Positions 7,159-14,845 of a DNA stretch of 40,284 nucleotides are shown one piece after another. A program made the translations under genes and the position numbers. Position 1 is the stretch's first letter, and every line of letters begins with the position of its first letter. The stretch is from a virus. The notes beneath the pieces were generated by a model that was given only the letters and a program-made list of their open reading frames with translations, searched no databases and was not told the origin of the DNA. The stretch is taken from positions 1 through 40,284 of the IMG/VR virus record IMGVR_UViG_3300030329_004322; one strand, given 5' to 3'.

Positions 7159-7865
7159 ACAGACACGGGAAGAGAACCGTAGAGAACGCATATGCAGGCG
7201 GGCCGCTCGTAAAGAAGCCCTCAAACTTCTCCGCGAAGATCCGGGAAGCACTGAACCGAAAGGGATGGAATCAGACGCAGGCGGCGGCTTTCGTTGCCTG
7301 CGACTATCGCGGAAACCAGATGCCGATCGTGAGCTTCAGCCGGTACTGCCAGGCACACGCCGATGAATCAAAGATCGGATTTGAGGCGCTTCGGAATATC
7401 GAACTCGCACTCGACCTCCCTGTAAGTCATCCCAATATGCACTGTGAGCGCGACCCCGAAACCGGTGCTTGCAGACTCGTATCGAGTTCGGCGAGGAATA
7501 CTCCCCGTGCGTCGGACATCTTGGAGAGCGACAAACCTAAAAAGGACAGGACGTCAAAAACAGAACAGGCAATCAGACAGCATGAGTTCGAGGAGGCATT
7601 GTCGACCACGGGTGACCTCGGCAGAACTTCCAGAGTACACTCCCGACAGGCAATCAGACGGCATGCCCATTCGACAAACCGAACCGGCTCGTTTTTCGCC
7701 AAGGCAGAACTTCCCGAGTACACTCCCGAGTTCGAGGAGGCATTGTCGGACGCGGGTGACCTCCTGGATCTCCTGGGCGACTTCCTCGACCTGCTGGACT
7801 TGGTCAAGGAGACTATCCCCAACCCCAGAATCCGGGAGCTGTTTGCGCGTCTGCTGACCCAATGA
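7155..7865 (+). CDS. Possible XRE-like HTH protein with an internally duplicated tail
   Basis: A 236-aa protein. Residues 25-90 resemble a Cro/CI-type helix-turn-helix (KIREALNRKGWNQTQAAAF, then SFSRYCQ and ALRNIELALDLP), so a transcription regulator is plausible but unproven. The C-terminal half is low in complexity and contains duplicated DNA. Motif EFEEALS recurs in frame 48 codons apart and QAIR(Q/R)H 27 codons apart. A third repeated segment, encoding AELPEYTP, recurs 83 bases apart and so is read in another frame in its first copy. The end is a Leu/Asp-rich helix (DLLDLLGDFLDLLDLV). It is the last gene of the arm, followed by two terminators. Confidence 0.6.
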   Translation: MNRHGKRTVENAYAGGPLVKKPSNFSAKIREALNRKGWNQTQAAAFVACDYRGNQMPIVSFSRYCQAHADESKIGFEALRNIELALDLPVSHPNMHCERDPETGACRLVSSSARNTPRASDILESDKPKKDRTSKTEQAIRQHEFEEALSTTGDLGRTSRVHSRQAIRRHAHSTNRTGSFFAKAELPEYTPEFEEALSDAGDLLDLLGDFLDLLDLVKETIPNPRIRELFARLLTQ

Positions 7866-7877
7866 CACAAGGGTCGG

Positions 7878-7913
7878 GGCCGGGGTGGGCCGAGAGGCCG
7901 CCCCGGCCTTTTT
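7878..7913 (+). terminator. Intrinsic terminator
   Basis: An 8-bp GGCCGGGG/CCCCGGCC stem with an inner GGCC-GAGA-GGCC hairpin, followed by TTTTT. It sits 12 bases after the last plus-strand gene of the left arm. Confidence 0.9.
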
Positions 7914-7962
7914 GCGTCCGGGGACTACGCCCCAGCAACTAAACCCGTGATCTAAGAGACAG

Positions 7963-8006
7963 GCCCCCGGAACGCCTCCAATCGGCGTTCCGGGGGCTTT
8001 TTCTTT
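7963..8006 (+). terminator. Second intrinsic terminator
   Basis: A perfect 14-bp stem (GCCCCCGGAACGCC with its complement, 7-nt loop), followed by TTTTTCTTTT. It backs up the terminator at 7878-7913 and shields the convergent minus-strand late block from read-through. Confidence 0.93.
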
Positions 8007-8345
8007 TCCCCACAACCACATACGGCCCCATAGGGGCGTTTTGGTGGACGATCTGCCCGAACTGTAGCTAACCATATAGGCTTAGTGATCGGCCGTGAGA
8101 GGGCCTTAAAATGCGCGGCAGGGGTAAAGGCCAGTGCTTGCGGGGGTGTTACAGGAGGGGGTCGGCCGGATTCCTGCGACGACGACGTCCAGGCCCGATC
8201 GGATAACCATTCAGCAATAATCGCATTCGGGTTTCAACGTCAGGAACAGAACGGCAAAAAGGAGGGCTGCATAGGAACCGAATGCGTGGCTCGTTTTTCT
8301 ACCGGTAGGAGCCGGTAGAACGCTGCACGGCCACCCTCCCCGTGA
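8007..8345. other. Convergent intergenic region without a supported gene
   Basis: About 340 bases between the plus-strand terminators and the end of the minus-strand lysis gene. A plus-strand frame at 8085-8318 has no ribosome site and reads like random sequence. The only clear structure is a 7-bp hairpin, CTACCGG/CCGGTAG at 8299-8318. On the minus strand it is followed by A rather than T residues, so it is not a normal terminator for the late transcript. No convincing tRNA or promoter was found. Confidence 0.5.
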
Positions 8346-8759
8346 CTAATACAGGAACGCGACCTCGTCGTCTTTGTCTGGGTCGATGTCAACGTGGAGG
8401 AATTTCTCGTGAATGCCTATGCGGCGAATGCCAGATTTCATCAGGCAGGAGAGAAGCCGATAGCGGTCACGGGATGTGGCGCACTGGAGGTCCACGGCCA
8501 CAGACGTTTCTTGACGCCCACCCGTCCAGCCGTTGCCGTCAACTTCCCGATCCTTTACGAGGTGGCTCGAAGTTGGCGACCCTCCCTCCTTCTTGTTGTG
8601 TTCCACGCAACGACAGCCGCTATTGATCTTGATGCCGCGCCCGAAAGCATCGCGAGTTAACTGGAGGCGTTCCACCAGGTCTGGGGAGATGCGATCTTCT
8701 CCGCATCCACAGCGGCAAGCAAACTCCGACTTCGAAAAGTTAGGTGTCATATCACCCAC
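8346..8759 (-). CDS. M15-type zinc peptidase endolysin
   Basis: A 137-aa peptidase of the M15 (D-Ala-D-Ala carboxypeptidase or L-Ala-D-Glu endopeptidase) fold, which cuts peptidoglycan cross-links at lysis. The N-terminus SKSEFACRCGCG is typical of this family. Zinc ligands fit SSH (H66), AVDL (D90) and LHVD (H122), with D124 nearby, and INSGCRC is the usual substrate-loop motif. GTG 8759 follows AAAGGAATCCGAA at good spacing; the in-frame ATG 8750 is too far from it. There is no signal peptide, so release would need a holin. It lies at the end of the late block beside small membrane proteins, a lysis cassette. Confidence 0.9.
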   Translation of the reverse strand: MGDMTPNFSKSEFACRCGCGEDRISPDLVERLQLTRDAFGRGIKINSGCRCVEHNKKEGGSPTSSHLVKDREVDGNGWTGGRQETSVAVDLQCATSRDRYRLLSCLMKSGIRRIGIHEKFLHVDIDPDKDDEVAFLY

Positions 8760-8806
8760 TTCGGATTCCTTTCAAGTCCACTTCTCCGCGCAGTCGCTCT
8801 GACTGG

Positions 8807-8908
8807 TTAGTCTTCCTCGTCCCACATCTCCGCAAGCCGAAAAGCCAGCACAACCAGACACCACCCTGCACCGAGCAGGGTGATGACGAGTAGCGCAATA
8901 GGCGACAT
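8807..8908 (-). CDS. 33-aa single-span membrane protein (possible holin or lysis accessory)
   Basis: A very short protein starting at ATG 8908 (MSPIALLVITLLGAGW, then CLVVLAFRLAEMWDEED). It is almost entirely one membrane helix with an acidic cytoplasmic-type tail. The start overlaps the stop of the upstream gene (ATGA) and follows AGAGGTGCATTG. Position beside the M15 endolysin and size fit a pinholin-like or lysis accessory protein, but no family was recognised. Confidence 0.6.
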   Translation of the reverse strand: MSPIALLVITLLGAGWCLVVLAFRLAEMWDEED

Positions 8909-9312
8909 CAATGCACCTCTTGGCGCTTCTGGATGTACATCTGAATAGGCTGGAGGATCGCGTTGGTAAGGTTGCTCAGGAGGAGGAACGGCGTGAACTC
9001 CCCGGCGGCCATTGCCGCGGGCACCCACATCCCGGAGCTGATCAGATTAGACCCCAAGGTATGCCACATCATTTCGCGTATTCTCTTGCGGCTGACCTTA
9101 TCGATTTTTCCTTTCGGCTTCCTCTGGACAACTTTGATTGTCTGGTTGGCGCGTTTGAGATTGCGCCGCGCATCGACATGCTTCCCCACCTGATCGTCCA
9201 GCAGCAATTCAAGCCGCGAGATCTCCGCATCTCTATCGCGGAGAGTCTCGGCCAGTTTGGATGTGGCCCATCGCTCGTAGGGGACATCTCGGTCGAAATT
9301 AAAGTTCGGCAT
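8908..9312 (-). CDS. Coiled-coil protein with hydrophobic C-terminus (possible holin)
   Basis: A 134-aa protein starting at ATG 9312 behind GCGAAGGTAGCCT. Residues 15-65 form a charged coiled coil (LRDRDAEISRLELLLDDQV). Residues 68-85 are very basic. Residues 87-125 are hydrophobic (GSNLISSGMWVPAAMAAG, then FLLLSNLTNAIL) and could span or dip into the membrane. Its place in the lysis cassette suggests a holin or holin regulator. The basic-then-hydrophobic arrangement would also suit a membrane-bound virion protein. Confidence 0.6.
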   Translation of the reverse strand: MPNFNFDRDVPYERWATSKLAETLRDRDAEISRLELLLDDQVGKHVDARRNLKRANQTIKVVQRKPKGKIDKVSRKRIREMMWHTLGSNLISSGMWVPAAMAAGEFTPFLLLSNLTNAILQPIQMYIQKRQEVH

Positions 9313-9395
9313 AGGCTACCTTCGCAACAGTTTTGCGATTCCCTTCCCCACCAGTTTTACCGGTGAGGGAATCGGGAGAGCCGTAGATGCTATCC

Positions 9396-9563
9396 CTACG
9401 AACCGCCGCCAGCCGGACGCTTTTTTCCCGCAAGCTTCCCAACAACATCGAAGATCATATCGAACAGGATGTCGTCTTTGTCCGTCGGCGTAAGCTTCAC
9501 GATTTTCTCCGCCACGTAGAATGCGGCCAATACGTATTCCCAATTCCCTGTGATCCATTCCAT
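9396..9563 (-). CDS. 55-aa protein of the lysis cassette (MEWITGNWEYV-type)
   Basis: A small protein starting at ATG 9563 behind a strong GGAGGGCCTGACA site. It begins MEWITGNWEYVLAAFYVAEK, continues IVKLTPTDKDDILFDMIFDV and ends in a basic, Gly-rich tail. This layout (aromatic N-terminal helix, then LTPTxxDDI) is familiar from small phage proteins near holin/endolysin genes, whose role is unclear. Its first 13 residues and ribosome-site region are duplicated at 9658-9697, where the copy is frame-broken. Confidence 0.7.
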   Translation of the reverse strand: MEWITGNWEYVLAAFYVAEKIVKLTPTDKDDILFDMIFDVVGKLAGKKRPAGGGS

Positions 9564-9621
9564 TGTCAGGCCCTCCGTTTATGCGTCGTTGTCGGTGACT
9601 TTATCGCCAATCGGGGCATCT

Positions 9622-9690
9622 TCAAGACGCCTTCATCGAAGCCTCGGCCAGCGCCAACACGTATTCCCAATTCCCTGTGATCCATTCCAT
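9622..9690 (-). pseudogene. Duplicated, frame-broken copy of the 55-aa gene
   Basis: A second ATG (9690) with its own AAAGGA site starts the same MEWITGNWEYVLA sequence. It then runs into LAEASMKAS and a TGA at 9622-9624. The LAEASMKA part resembles the end of the 9851-10141 gene (LAEAAMKA). If the ribosome skipped one base at TCT-TGA the frame would continue as EDAPIGDKVTDNDA to a TAA just before the Shine-Dalgarno of the 9563 gene. That downstream segment has no start codon of its own. It is either a decayed chimeric duplicate or a +1 frameshift gene. Confidence 0.55.
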
Positions 9691-9692
9691 TG

Positions 9693-9851
9693 TCAGGATT
9701 CCTTTGCTGTAATGTGGCTGCTCAATCTCTCAAGTTCATCGATTCTATTCTGGAGAATAACGCACGTCCCATCTCGCTGTGCTGCTGCTTCAACCGCTTT
9801 CGTCAACTCGGCCCTAAGCTCTTCGATCCGTGCTCTGATTTCATCTTCCAT
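9693..9851 (-). CDS. 52-aa coiled-coil protein
   Basis: A short frame from ATG 9851, overlapping the previous stop by one base (TAATG). The product begins MEDEIRARIEELRAELTKAV and includes LQNRIDELERLSS. It is a nearly continuous charged helix with heptad-like leucines, so an oligomeric coiled coil is likely. Its position between a virion protein and the lysis cassette suggests a small structural or lysis accessory protein. No family was recognised. Confidence 0.6.
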   Translation of the reverse strand: MEDEIRARIEELRAELTKAVEAAAQRDGTCVILQNRIDELERLSSHITAKES

Positions 9852-10141
9852 TACACGTCCTGAATATTTGTTGCGCCAGCCTCGGCAAGACGCGCCTTCA
9901 TCGCAGCCTCGGCCAGCGTTAAGGGGGCCTTAGTGAAATCCGCGGTAGTCTTCACGGTCTTCCATTCGGGCACAGGGAAAATCTTCCCGTCGGGAAGCTC
10001 CACCTCCACAGTATAAACAGCCAGCTTCGCGTATTTATCATCCCCGTGAGCGGCCAGCTCCTTCTGATAACAGGAGGTGACGGTGAATTTCACCCCGGTA
10101 TACTGTCCACCGTGATAATTGAGATTACAGGTGACTGCCAT
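9851..10141 (-). CDS. Hypothetical virion-module protein
   Basis: A 96-aa protein. The frame is open further upstream, but ATG 10141 with its GGGGAGGAACA site is preferred. It overlaps the end of the fibre gene by 17 bases. The N-terminal 75 residues look beta-rich (YTGVKFTVTSCYQKE, then VYTVEVELPDGKIFPV). The C-terminus is a helix ending in LTLAEAAMKARLAEAG. It follows the fibre gene and may be a fibre chaperone or minor tail part; this is inferred from position only. Confidence 0.6.
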   Translation of the reverse strand: MAVTCNLNYHGGQYTGVKFTVTSCYQKELAAHGDDKYAKLAVYTVEVELPDGKIFPVPEWKTVKTTADFTKAPLTLAEAAMKARLAEAGATNIQDV

Positions 10142-12245
10142 TGTTCCTCCCCTTCTCCAAATACCGAAGCCCCGACTGAAGCTCGGATGCCATCGGGAAG
10201 TTTTTGATCTCGTCTGCGGGGACGTGCCTCTCAATCAGATGGGCAAGCCAGCAGAAATTTTGAAATGCCATATCCCATGAGAACTTCACGCCCTTCTGTA
10301 AATTCAGGAACCGGTGACCGGGAATCTCACCTTCCCCCGGCTTCTCTGCTGCCGTGACGATCCCCCGCGCTTCCAGTGCATCGACCAATTCGGGAGCGTG
10401 AATCTGGTAGCCTGCGAGAACCCCGCCAGACTCTACAGCCCGTTGCGTGGTCAGGGAGCGCCCAGAGATGGCGTCAGGGAGATCATCGAGGGAATCTGCC
10501 CATGACGTGTCTGAGGCGTGTACCGTGCCATCGCCCTTAAACACCACTCGGGTCGTGGAGCCATTCGCGATTGTCAGAATATTGCCCGTAGACCCCGCCC
10601 CCTGCCACGACGCGCCCCCGTCCGTGACGTTGCCTTCGATGTCCACAACGCCCTGCGACCCTGTGGTGTCGTCCGTGGCTGCCGCCTCCGCAATGAATCC
10701 TCGGAGATGCAAGGCCCCAGAAGCAACGGAGTTTGGGTCCCTGACGCCGGTAATCTGCAACCCGCCAGCATCGGCTTGTGCCTTGCCGACAGCCCCAAAT
10801 ATCGTTGGATCTGCAAGGTCCCCGAAGCCATGCCCAACGTCACTACTCTCAAATGTCAGGGCGAAGTTGTCGTTGGTGTTCTGGTCAATCTGCACACCCT
10901 GAGTCTGGTCATTGTTAAGGGAGCCTCCCCCCGTAATTAGCACGCTTCCGTCGAACGTCAGGTTTGCCTCACCCTGAATAGCATCTGCGCCCGTGACGGT
11001 AGTGATCCAGTTATCCGTGCTGCCTGTTAGCGCCGTACCAGACGAAAGCGCAGACCCTGCCACGCTAAACGCCTTCCCAGACGCAAGATCGAGTCCACCA
11101 TCATCGAAGGTTCCAATCTCCGCATCGTCTACATAGAATGCGATCTTGCCGTGGTCGCCAGTTCCACTGGCCGTCTTGCTCGTAAACCGCACCTCTTCTG
11201 CCGTCTTGTTCGACCCGCCATTGAGGACCGCGATTTCCAGCGCCTCGGCAGACCCTGTGCCCATCTTCATTGTCACGTCGGCGTTATTGTTGTCGTCGTA
11301 GAGCGTCATGTCGCCTGCCGTGATGCTCAGAGCGCCCGTGCCCGTAGACAGGTTTATGTCCCCACCAGACGTGACCGTAAGATCGGTGTCGTCTCCTTCA
11401 ATCTTCTCACCGCTGCCAAAGGTAATGCCCACGTTGGCGGGAACGACGACATCCGCCGTTGCCGTGAGGTTGATGTTGTTTCCGGAGATCGTAAGGTCCG
11501 TGCCGTCACCCTCAATTTTCTCGGCATCATTCCCGAAGGTCACACCTACATCGGCGGGTATGTTCACGTCGCCTGTGGCGGTCAGGTTGAGGTCACCGCT
11601 TGACGCGACTGTGAGGTCGGTTCCGTTGCCCTCGATCTTCTCGGCAGCATCACCGAACGTGATTCCCACATTCGCTGGGACGACCACGTCCGCCACCGCC
11701 GTCAGCTTTATATTGTTTCCGCTGATCGTCAGGTCAGTGCCGTCGCCCTCAATTTTTTCGGCAGCATCGCCAAACGTCAACCCTATGTTGGCGGGAATCA
11801 CGACATCGCCACTGGCACACGTCAGGTTTATGTTCCGTCCGGAATTTATCGTCAAGTCCGTGCCGTCAGATGACAGGTGCTCACCGCCACCAGCATCGTT
11901 GAGGTATAGCTGTGCGGCACCAGCCAGGACGAGGTCGTCGGTGCTTTCATCCCACAACATATATGCCCCGGAAGTAGCACCGAATAATTGGACGTCATAG
12001 CCCGTCCCGTCCACGCCCACCGTCAGAGTGTTCGACAACTGCGTGGTGCCCGTATGTGTCTGATTTCCGGTCCACGTCTGATTGACGTTCAGCACGCCAA
12101 TGCCGTCTGCCGAGGTGCTGTCTACATTGTCACGGTCCACCTGCCCTGACAGGAGCGTACTCAGAGACGACGGGTTTGCATTCCAGTTTGCTGCCGTGGG
12201 GACTTGCCCCGCGACGAATGTGTAGTTCTGGTTCCAGACCGCCAC
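10125..12245 (-). CDS. Tail fibre or receptor-binding protein with tandem repeats
   Basis: A 706-aa protein with GTG start 12245 behind AGGAGGCAATAA. Residues 1-110 form a conserved-looking N-terminus (AVWNQNYTFVAGQVPTAANW). About residues 110-290 hold four to five tandem units of 39-40 residues, each with the core VGITFGDAAEKIEGDGTDLT followed by a beta strand and VVVPAN. This is the pattern of trimeric fibre shafts. A variable Gly/Thr/Asp-rich region follows. The C-terminal 110 residues become charged and helical (HRFLNLQKGVKF, ERHVPADEIKNF) and may be a trimerisation or tip domain. It lies at the end of the structural genes, before lysis. The host receptor cannot be inferred. Confidence 0.75.
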   Translation of the reverse strand: MAVWNQNYTFVAGQVPTAANWNANPSSLSTLLSGQVDRDNVDSTSADGIGVLNVNQTWTGNQTHTGTTQLSNTLTVGVDGTGYDVQLFGATSGAYMLWDESTDDLVLAGAAQLYLNDAGGGEHLSSDGTDLTINSGRNINLTCASGDVVIPANIGLTFGDAAEKIEGDGTDLTISGNNIKLTAVADVVVPANVGITFGDAAEKIEGNGTDLTVASSGDLNLTATGDVNIPADVGVTFGNDAEKIEGDGTDLTISGNNINLTATADVVVPANVGITFGSGEKIEGDDTDLTVTSGGDINLSTGTGALSITAGDMTLYDDNNNADVTMKMGTGSAEALEIAVLNGGSNKTAEEVRFTSKTASGTGDHGKIAFYVDDAEIGTFDDGGLDLASGKAFSVAGSALSSGTALTGSTDNWITTVTGADAIQGEANLTFDGSVLITGGGSLNNDQTQGVQIDQNTNDNFALTFESSDVGHGFGDLADPTIFGAVGKAQADAGGLQITGVRDPNSVASGALHLRGFIAEAAATDDTTGSQGVVDIEGNVTDGGASWQGAGSTGNILTIANGSTTRVVFKGDGTVHASDTSWADSLDDLPDAISGRSLTTQRAVESGGVLAGYQIHAPELVDALEARGIVTAAEKPGEGEIPGHRFLNLQKGVKFSWDMAFQNFCWLAHLIERHVPADEIKNFPMASELQSGLRYLEKGRNNGSHL

Positions 12246-14801
12246 TTATTGCCTCCTATCGCTTGCGTCAAGAGCACGGCGAACGGCATTTCTCCTGTCA
12301 TACAGGCTGCCCCGTTGAACGCGCCCTTCGTCTACGCCCATGAATTTAAGGCCACCAAGCTCTGTAAACAGTTGCTGCCACAAGAAACCGCGCTCAGACT
12401 CTCTTGCCAACCGACGCGCCTTGCCCACAGTCGGCAGCGCCGTGTCCATTGCATTTTGGAACTTGCGCCGCAACCCTGTCACCTCATCGGGCTCACCCTC
12501 GAACTTTTCGAGGGGCCTGTCGAGAAACACCGAATACCCCCGCTTCGGGATGCTCTCAAAGAACAATTTTGGGAGAGGACTGATGCTTGACGCAATATCC
12601 CTGATATTGAACCTGTTCAAGTCCTGGAATGGAAGGTTGGGGTTGAAGAATGTCGGCTGGACAGGCTGTCCGTTGAGGTGCGCGAAGCCTTCGCCTATCG
12701 CCTTGGGCGTCCGAATGGCGTGTAGTTCCTCGAAATAGTCTGGCGTCGTCAGGTCGCGCTGGTCAGCAGACATCTGCTCAAGGTTGTTGATAAGTTTTGC
12801 GATGCGCCCATATTTTTGCGGGTTCGCAATCATGGCTTCTACTTGGAGGGGGATGTTGAAGCGCATCCATGAGTAGAAGGGGATGATGGTCCTCATCACA
12901 TCCCGCTCAAACGGTGTAAGAGCAGTGTAGTCGAACAAGTACTTGTTCACGGATGCGCGGGCCTCTTCTTCACTCATCCCCTTTTTCATTTTATTGATGA
13001 AATGCGCCAACTTAGCGTTGTTCTCTATGAACGCCCCCGCGGCCCTGTTGGCCCTCATGGGTCTTGAGTTTATAATCTTTCCCGCAAGGCTGGGAATCTT
13101 TTCGATGCCAGCAAACTCGCCGAGTTCTGCGGTTATTTGCCCGCCCTGGAGGATGCCATTCTTAAGGGCTAAGTCGTAATACTTCCCCGACTTGGCTGTC
13201 TGCTGGGCAAAGGCTTCTGCGTAGTCACGGGGGTCATTGACGCCTGCAAGCCAGTTGTTGAACCAGTTTCCGTACATGTTCCGGGCGTGGAAGCCGGGGC
13301 TGAAGACGGCCATTCCCTTCCACACCGATTGCCACTTGCGGAACCCCTCGAACATGGAATTCAACTCTTCACTGTTGGTCCACAGCCTGTTGGCGGCCGC
13401 GAGGTCGTCAGCAATAGGCTTGGGCAGAGCAAAGAAGACGCCGTCACCCTTCACGATTTCCGTGAAGTCATAGCCCTTATCCAGCATTGCTTTCATTTCG
13501 GGGGTGGTATTGCCGATGCCAGCCTTCCACTCCTTGATGCTCTTGAGCAGACCCGCATCCTCGACCTTGAAGGATATGCCGTTCTCGGGATCAAAGACCA
13601 CGTCCTTGAGGCGCTTCGTCGAACGCGCCCGCACGGACTCCAGCGACCGAATCTTGGCAAGCCTGGCGATGTCTGTCTCCACATCCATTGTCGCGTGCTC
13701 CTGGGCCTCTTCTACCGTATCGAACTTCCGCTTCTTCTGGAAGGGCTGTGCTCCACGCGTCAGGTCCCGAGGTGACAGGTTCCGTGCTATCTGTGGCTGC
13801 ACGACCTCGCCTGCCTTGCTCCGAATCGGAACGTAGAGGCTTATAAGCGAGTCTTTATGCAGGAGGCCTTCCGCGACGTCGCCCTCTCCCTCCTTACGGA
13901 AGAACTTCAGGAACGCCTCGCTCTTCTGGAGAATCAGCTCTTTGTCTTCGGGGCGCAGTCCCTGAAGCCTATGCTCTATCGCAGCACGCAGAGCCGAGGG
14001 GCTGTCTGACAGAAGCCCCAGGGCGTGCAACTGGTCTCCTGAGAGGCCCTTCTCAAGTTCGGCGATGGCCTCGGCAAACTCCCGAGTTTCGGCGTCAGCC
14101 AGGTTCCGTATTCCCGTCCGCTCGGCGATGAACTTGTCGAGAGCTTCGGTGTTAAAGGCACCCTCACCGACATCACGATTAAACGCGTCACCCCTGCGTG
14201 CCAACCCCCGAAGTTCAAAGTCGGGGACGACGGCTCTCCCAGCGGCCTTTCCTAACCTTGTCTTGCCTGCGAGAGCGCCCACTTGGGAGAGGCCCCGCAG
14301 TCCCGCCTTGCCGATGAATCCCCCCACCAGGTTCAAGGGATCGGTGACCATGTCAAGGACAAAGCCTGCCGCAGCCTGGGCGGCCGTGGCCTCTTCATCC
14401 TGCCCCCCTGCCAGAACTTGGCTGAAGGTTGGTGTATCCTTGAACCGCCGCTCGTCGCTCTTGATAAACTGGCGACCGCCCTCTTCTATCGCGGCCCCGA
14501 GGTCACCACTGCGCTGAAGTTCCAGGGCTGCTCCCGACACTGCACTTGCGGGGCGGTTCAGGAAGTCAAAGATGGTGCTTGTCGCCGTTTCAAACGGCCC
14601 AGACCTGTCTCGATCCAGTTCCGTCTCCAACAGGTCGAGGTCCCCGCGATGCTGGAGCCTGCTCTCGCCGCGCCGAATCTCTGTCCTCGCCCCACGATCA
14701 GCACGCGCTTGCCCCACATTCACCTTGGGTGAATCGAAGGGATACCGGCTTATGGATAGCTGGTTATTTCTTGCGACTATCTCGTCATAGGGGTTTGCCA
14801 T
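12246..14801 (-). CDS. Large internal virion protein (LPD38-like, tentative)
   Basis: An 851-aa protein between the transpeptidase-domain protein and the fibre gene. Residues 1-75 are basic and disordered. A hydrophobic stretch around 135-170 (AAAGFVLDMVTDPLNLVGGFIGKAG) could insert in membrane. The middle (FSPGFHARNMYGNWFNNWLAG) and the later FYSWMRFNIPLQVEAMI segment recall large phage virion proteins with LPD38-type domains. Such proteins are thought to be ejected with the DNA in short-tailed phages. The assignment is by pattern memory and position. Start ATG 14801 follows AAAGAGAAAATAG. Confidence 0.6.
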   Translation of the reverse strand: MANPYDEIVARNNQLSISRYPFDSPKVNVGQARADRGARTEIRRGESRLQHRGDLDLLETELDRDRSGPFETATSTIFDFLNRPASAVSGAALELQRSGDLGAAIEEGGRQFIKSDERRFKDTPTFSQVLAGGQDEEATAAQAAAGFVLDMVTDPLNLVGGFIGKAGLRGLSQVGALAGKTRLGKAAGRAVVPDFELRGLARRGDAFNRDVGEGAFNTEALDKFIAERTGIRNLADAETREFAEAIAELEKGLSGDQLHALGLLSDSPSALRAAIEHRLQGLRPEDKELILQKSEAFLKFFRKEGEGDVAEGLLHKDSLISLYVPIRSKAGEVVQPQIARNLSPRDLTRGAQPFQKKRKFDTVEEAQEHATMDVETDIARLAKIRSLESVRARSTKRLKDVVFDPENGISFKVEDAGLLKSIKEWKAGIGNTTPEMKAMLDKGYDFTEIVKGDGVFFALPKPIADDLAAANRLWTNSEELNSMFEGFRKWQSVWKGMAVFSPGFHARNMYGNWFNNWLAGVNDPRDYAEAFAQQTAKSGKYYDLALKNGILQGGQITAELGEFAGIEKIPSLAGKIINSRPMRANRAAGAFIENNAKLAHFINKMKKGMSEEEARASVNKYLFDYTALTPFERDVMRTIIPFYSWMRFNIPLQVEAMIANPQKYGRIAKLINNLEQMSADQRDLTTPDYFEELHAIRTPKAIGEGFAHLNGQPVQPTFFNPNLPFQDLNRFNIRDIASSISPLPKLFFESIPKRGYSVFLDRPLEKFEGEPDEVTGLRRKFQNAMDTALPTVGKARRLARESERGFLWQQLFTELGGLKFMGVDEGRVQRGSLYDRRNAVRRALDASDRRQ

Positions 14802-14845
14802 CTATTTTCTCTTTATATGGCCTCGGGCCCATCGACCCTTGGGCG

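Noticed and set aside
8085-8318. 77-aa plus-strand frame in the convergent gap
   Set aside because: No ribosome site, lies behind two terminators, and reads like random sequence.
9316-9558. 80-aa minus-strand frame starting MDHRELGIRIG
   Set aside because: It overlaps the better 55-aa gene in another frame, has no ribosome site of its own, and its composition is arginine-rich shadow sequence.
11308-12000. Plus-strand frame with repeated SVPSPSIFSAASP units
   Set aside because: This is the complement of the fibre repeats; the repeat pattern is inherited from the real minus-strand gene.
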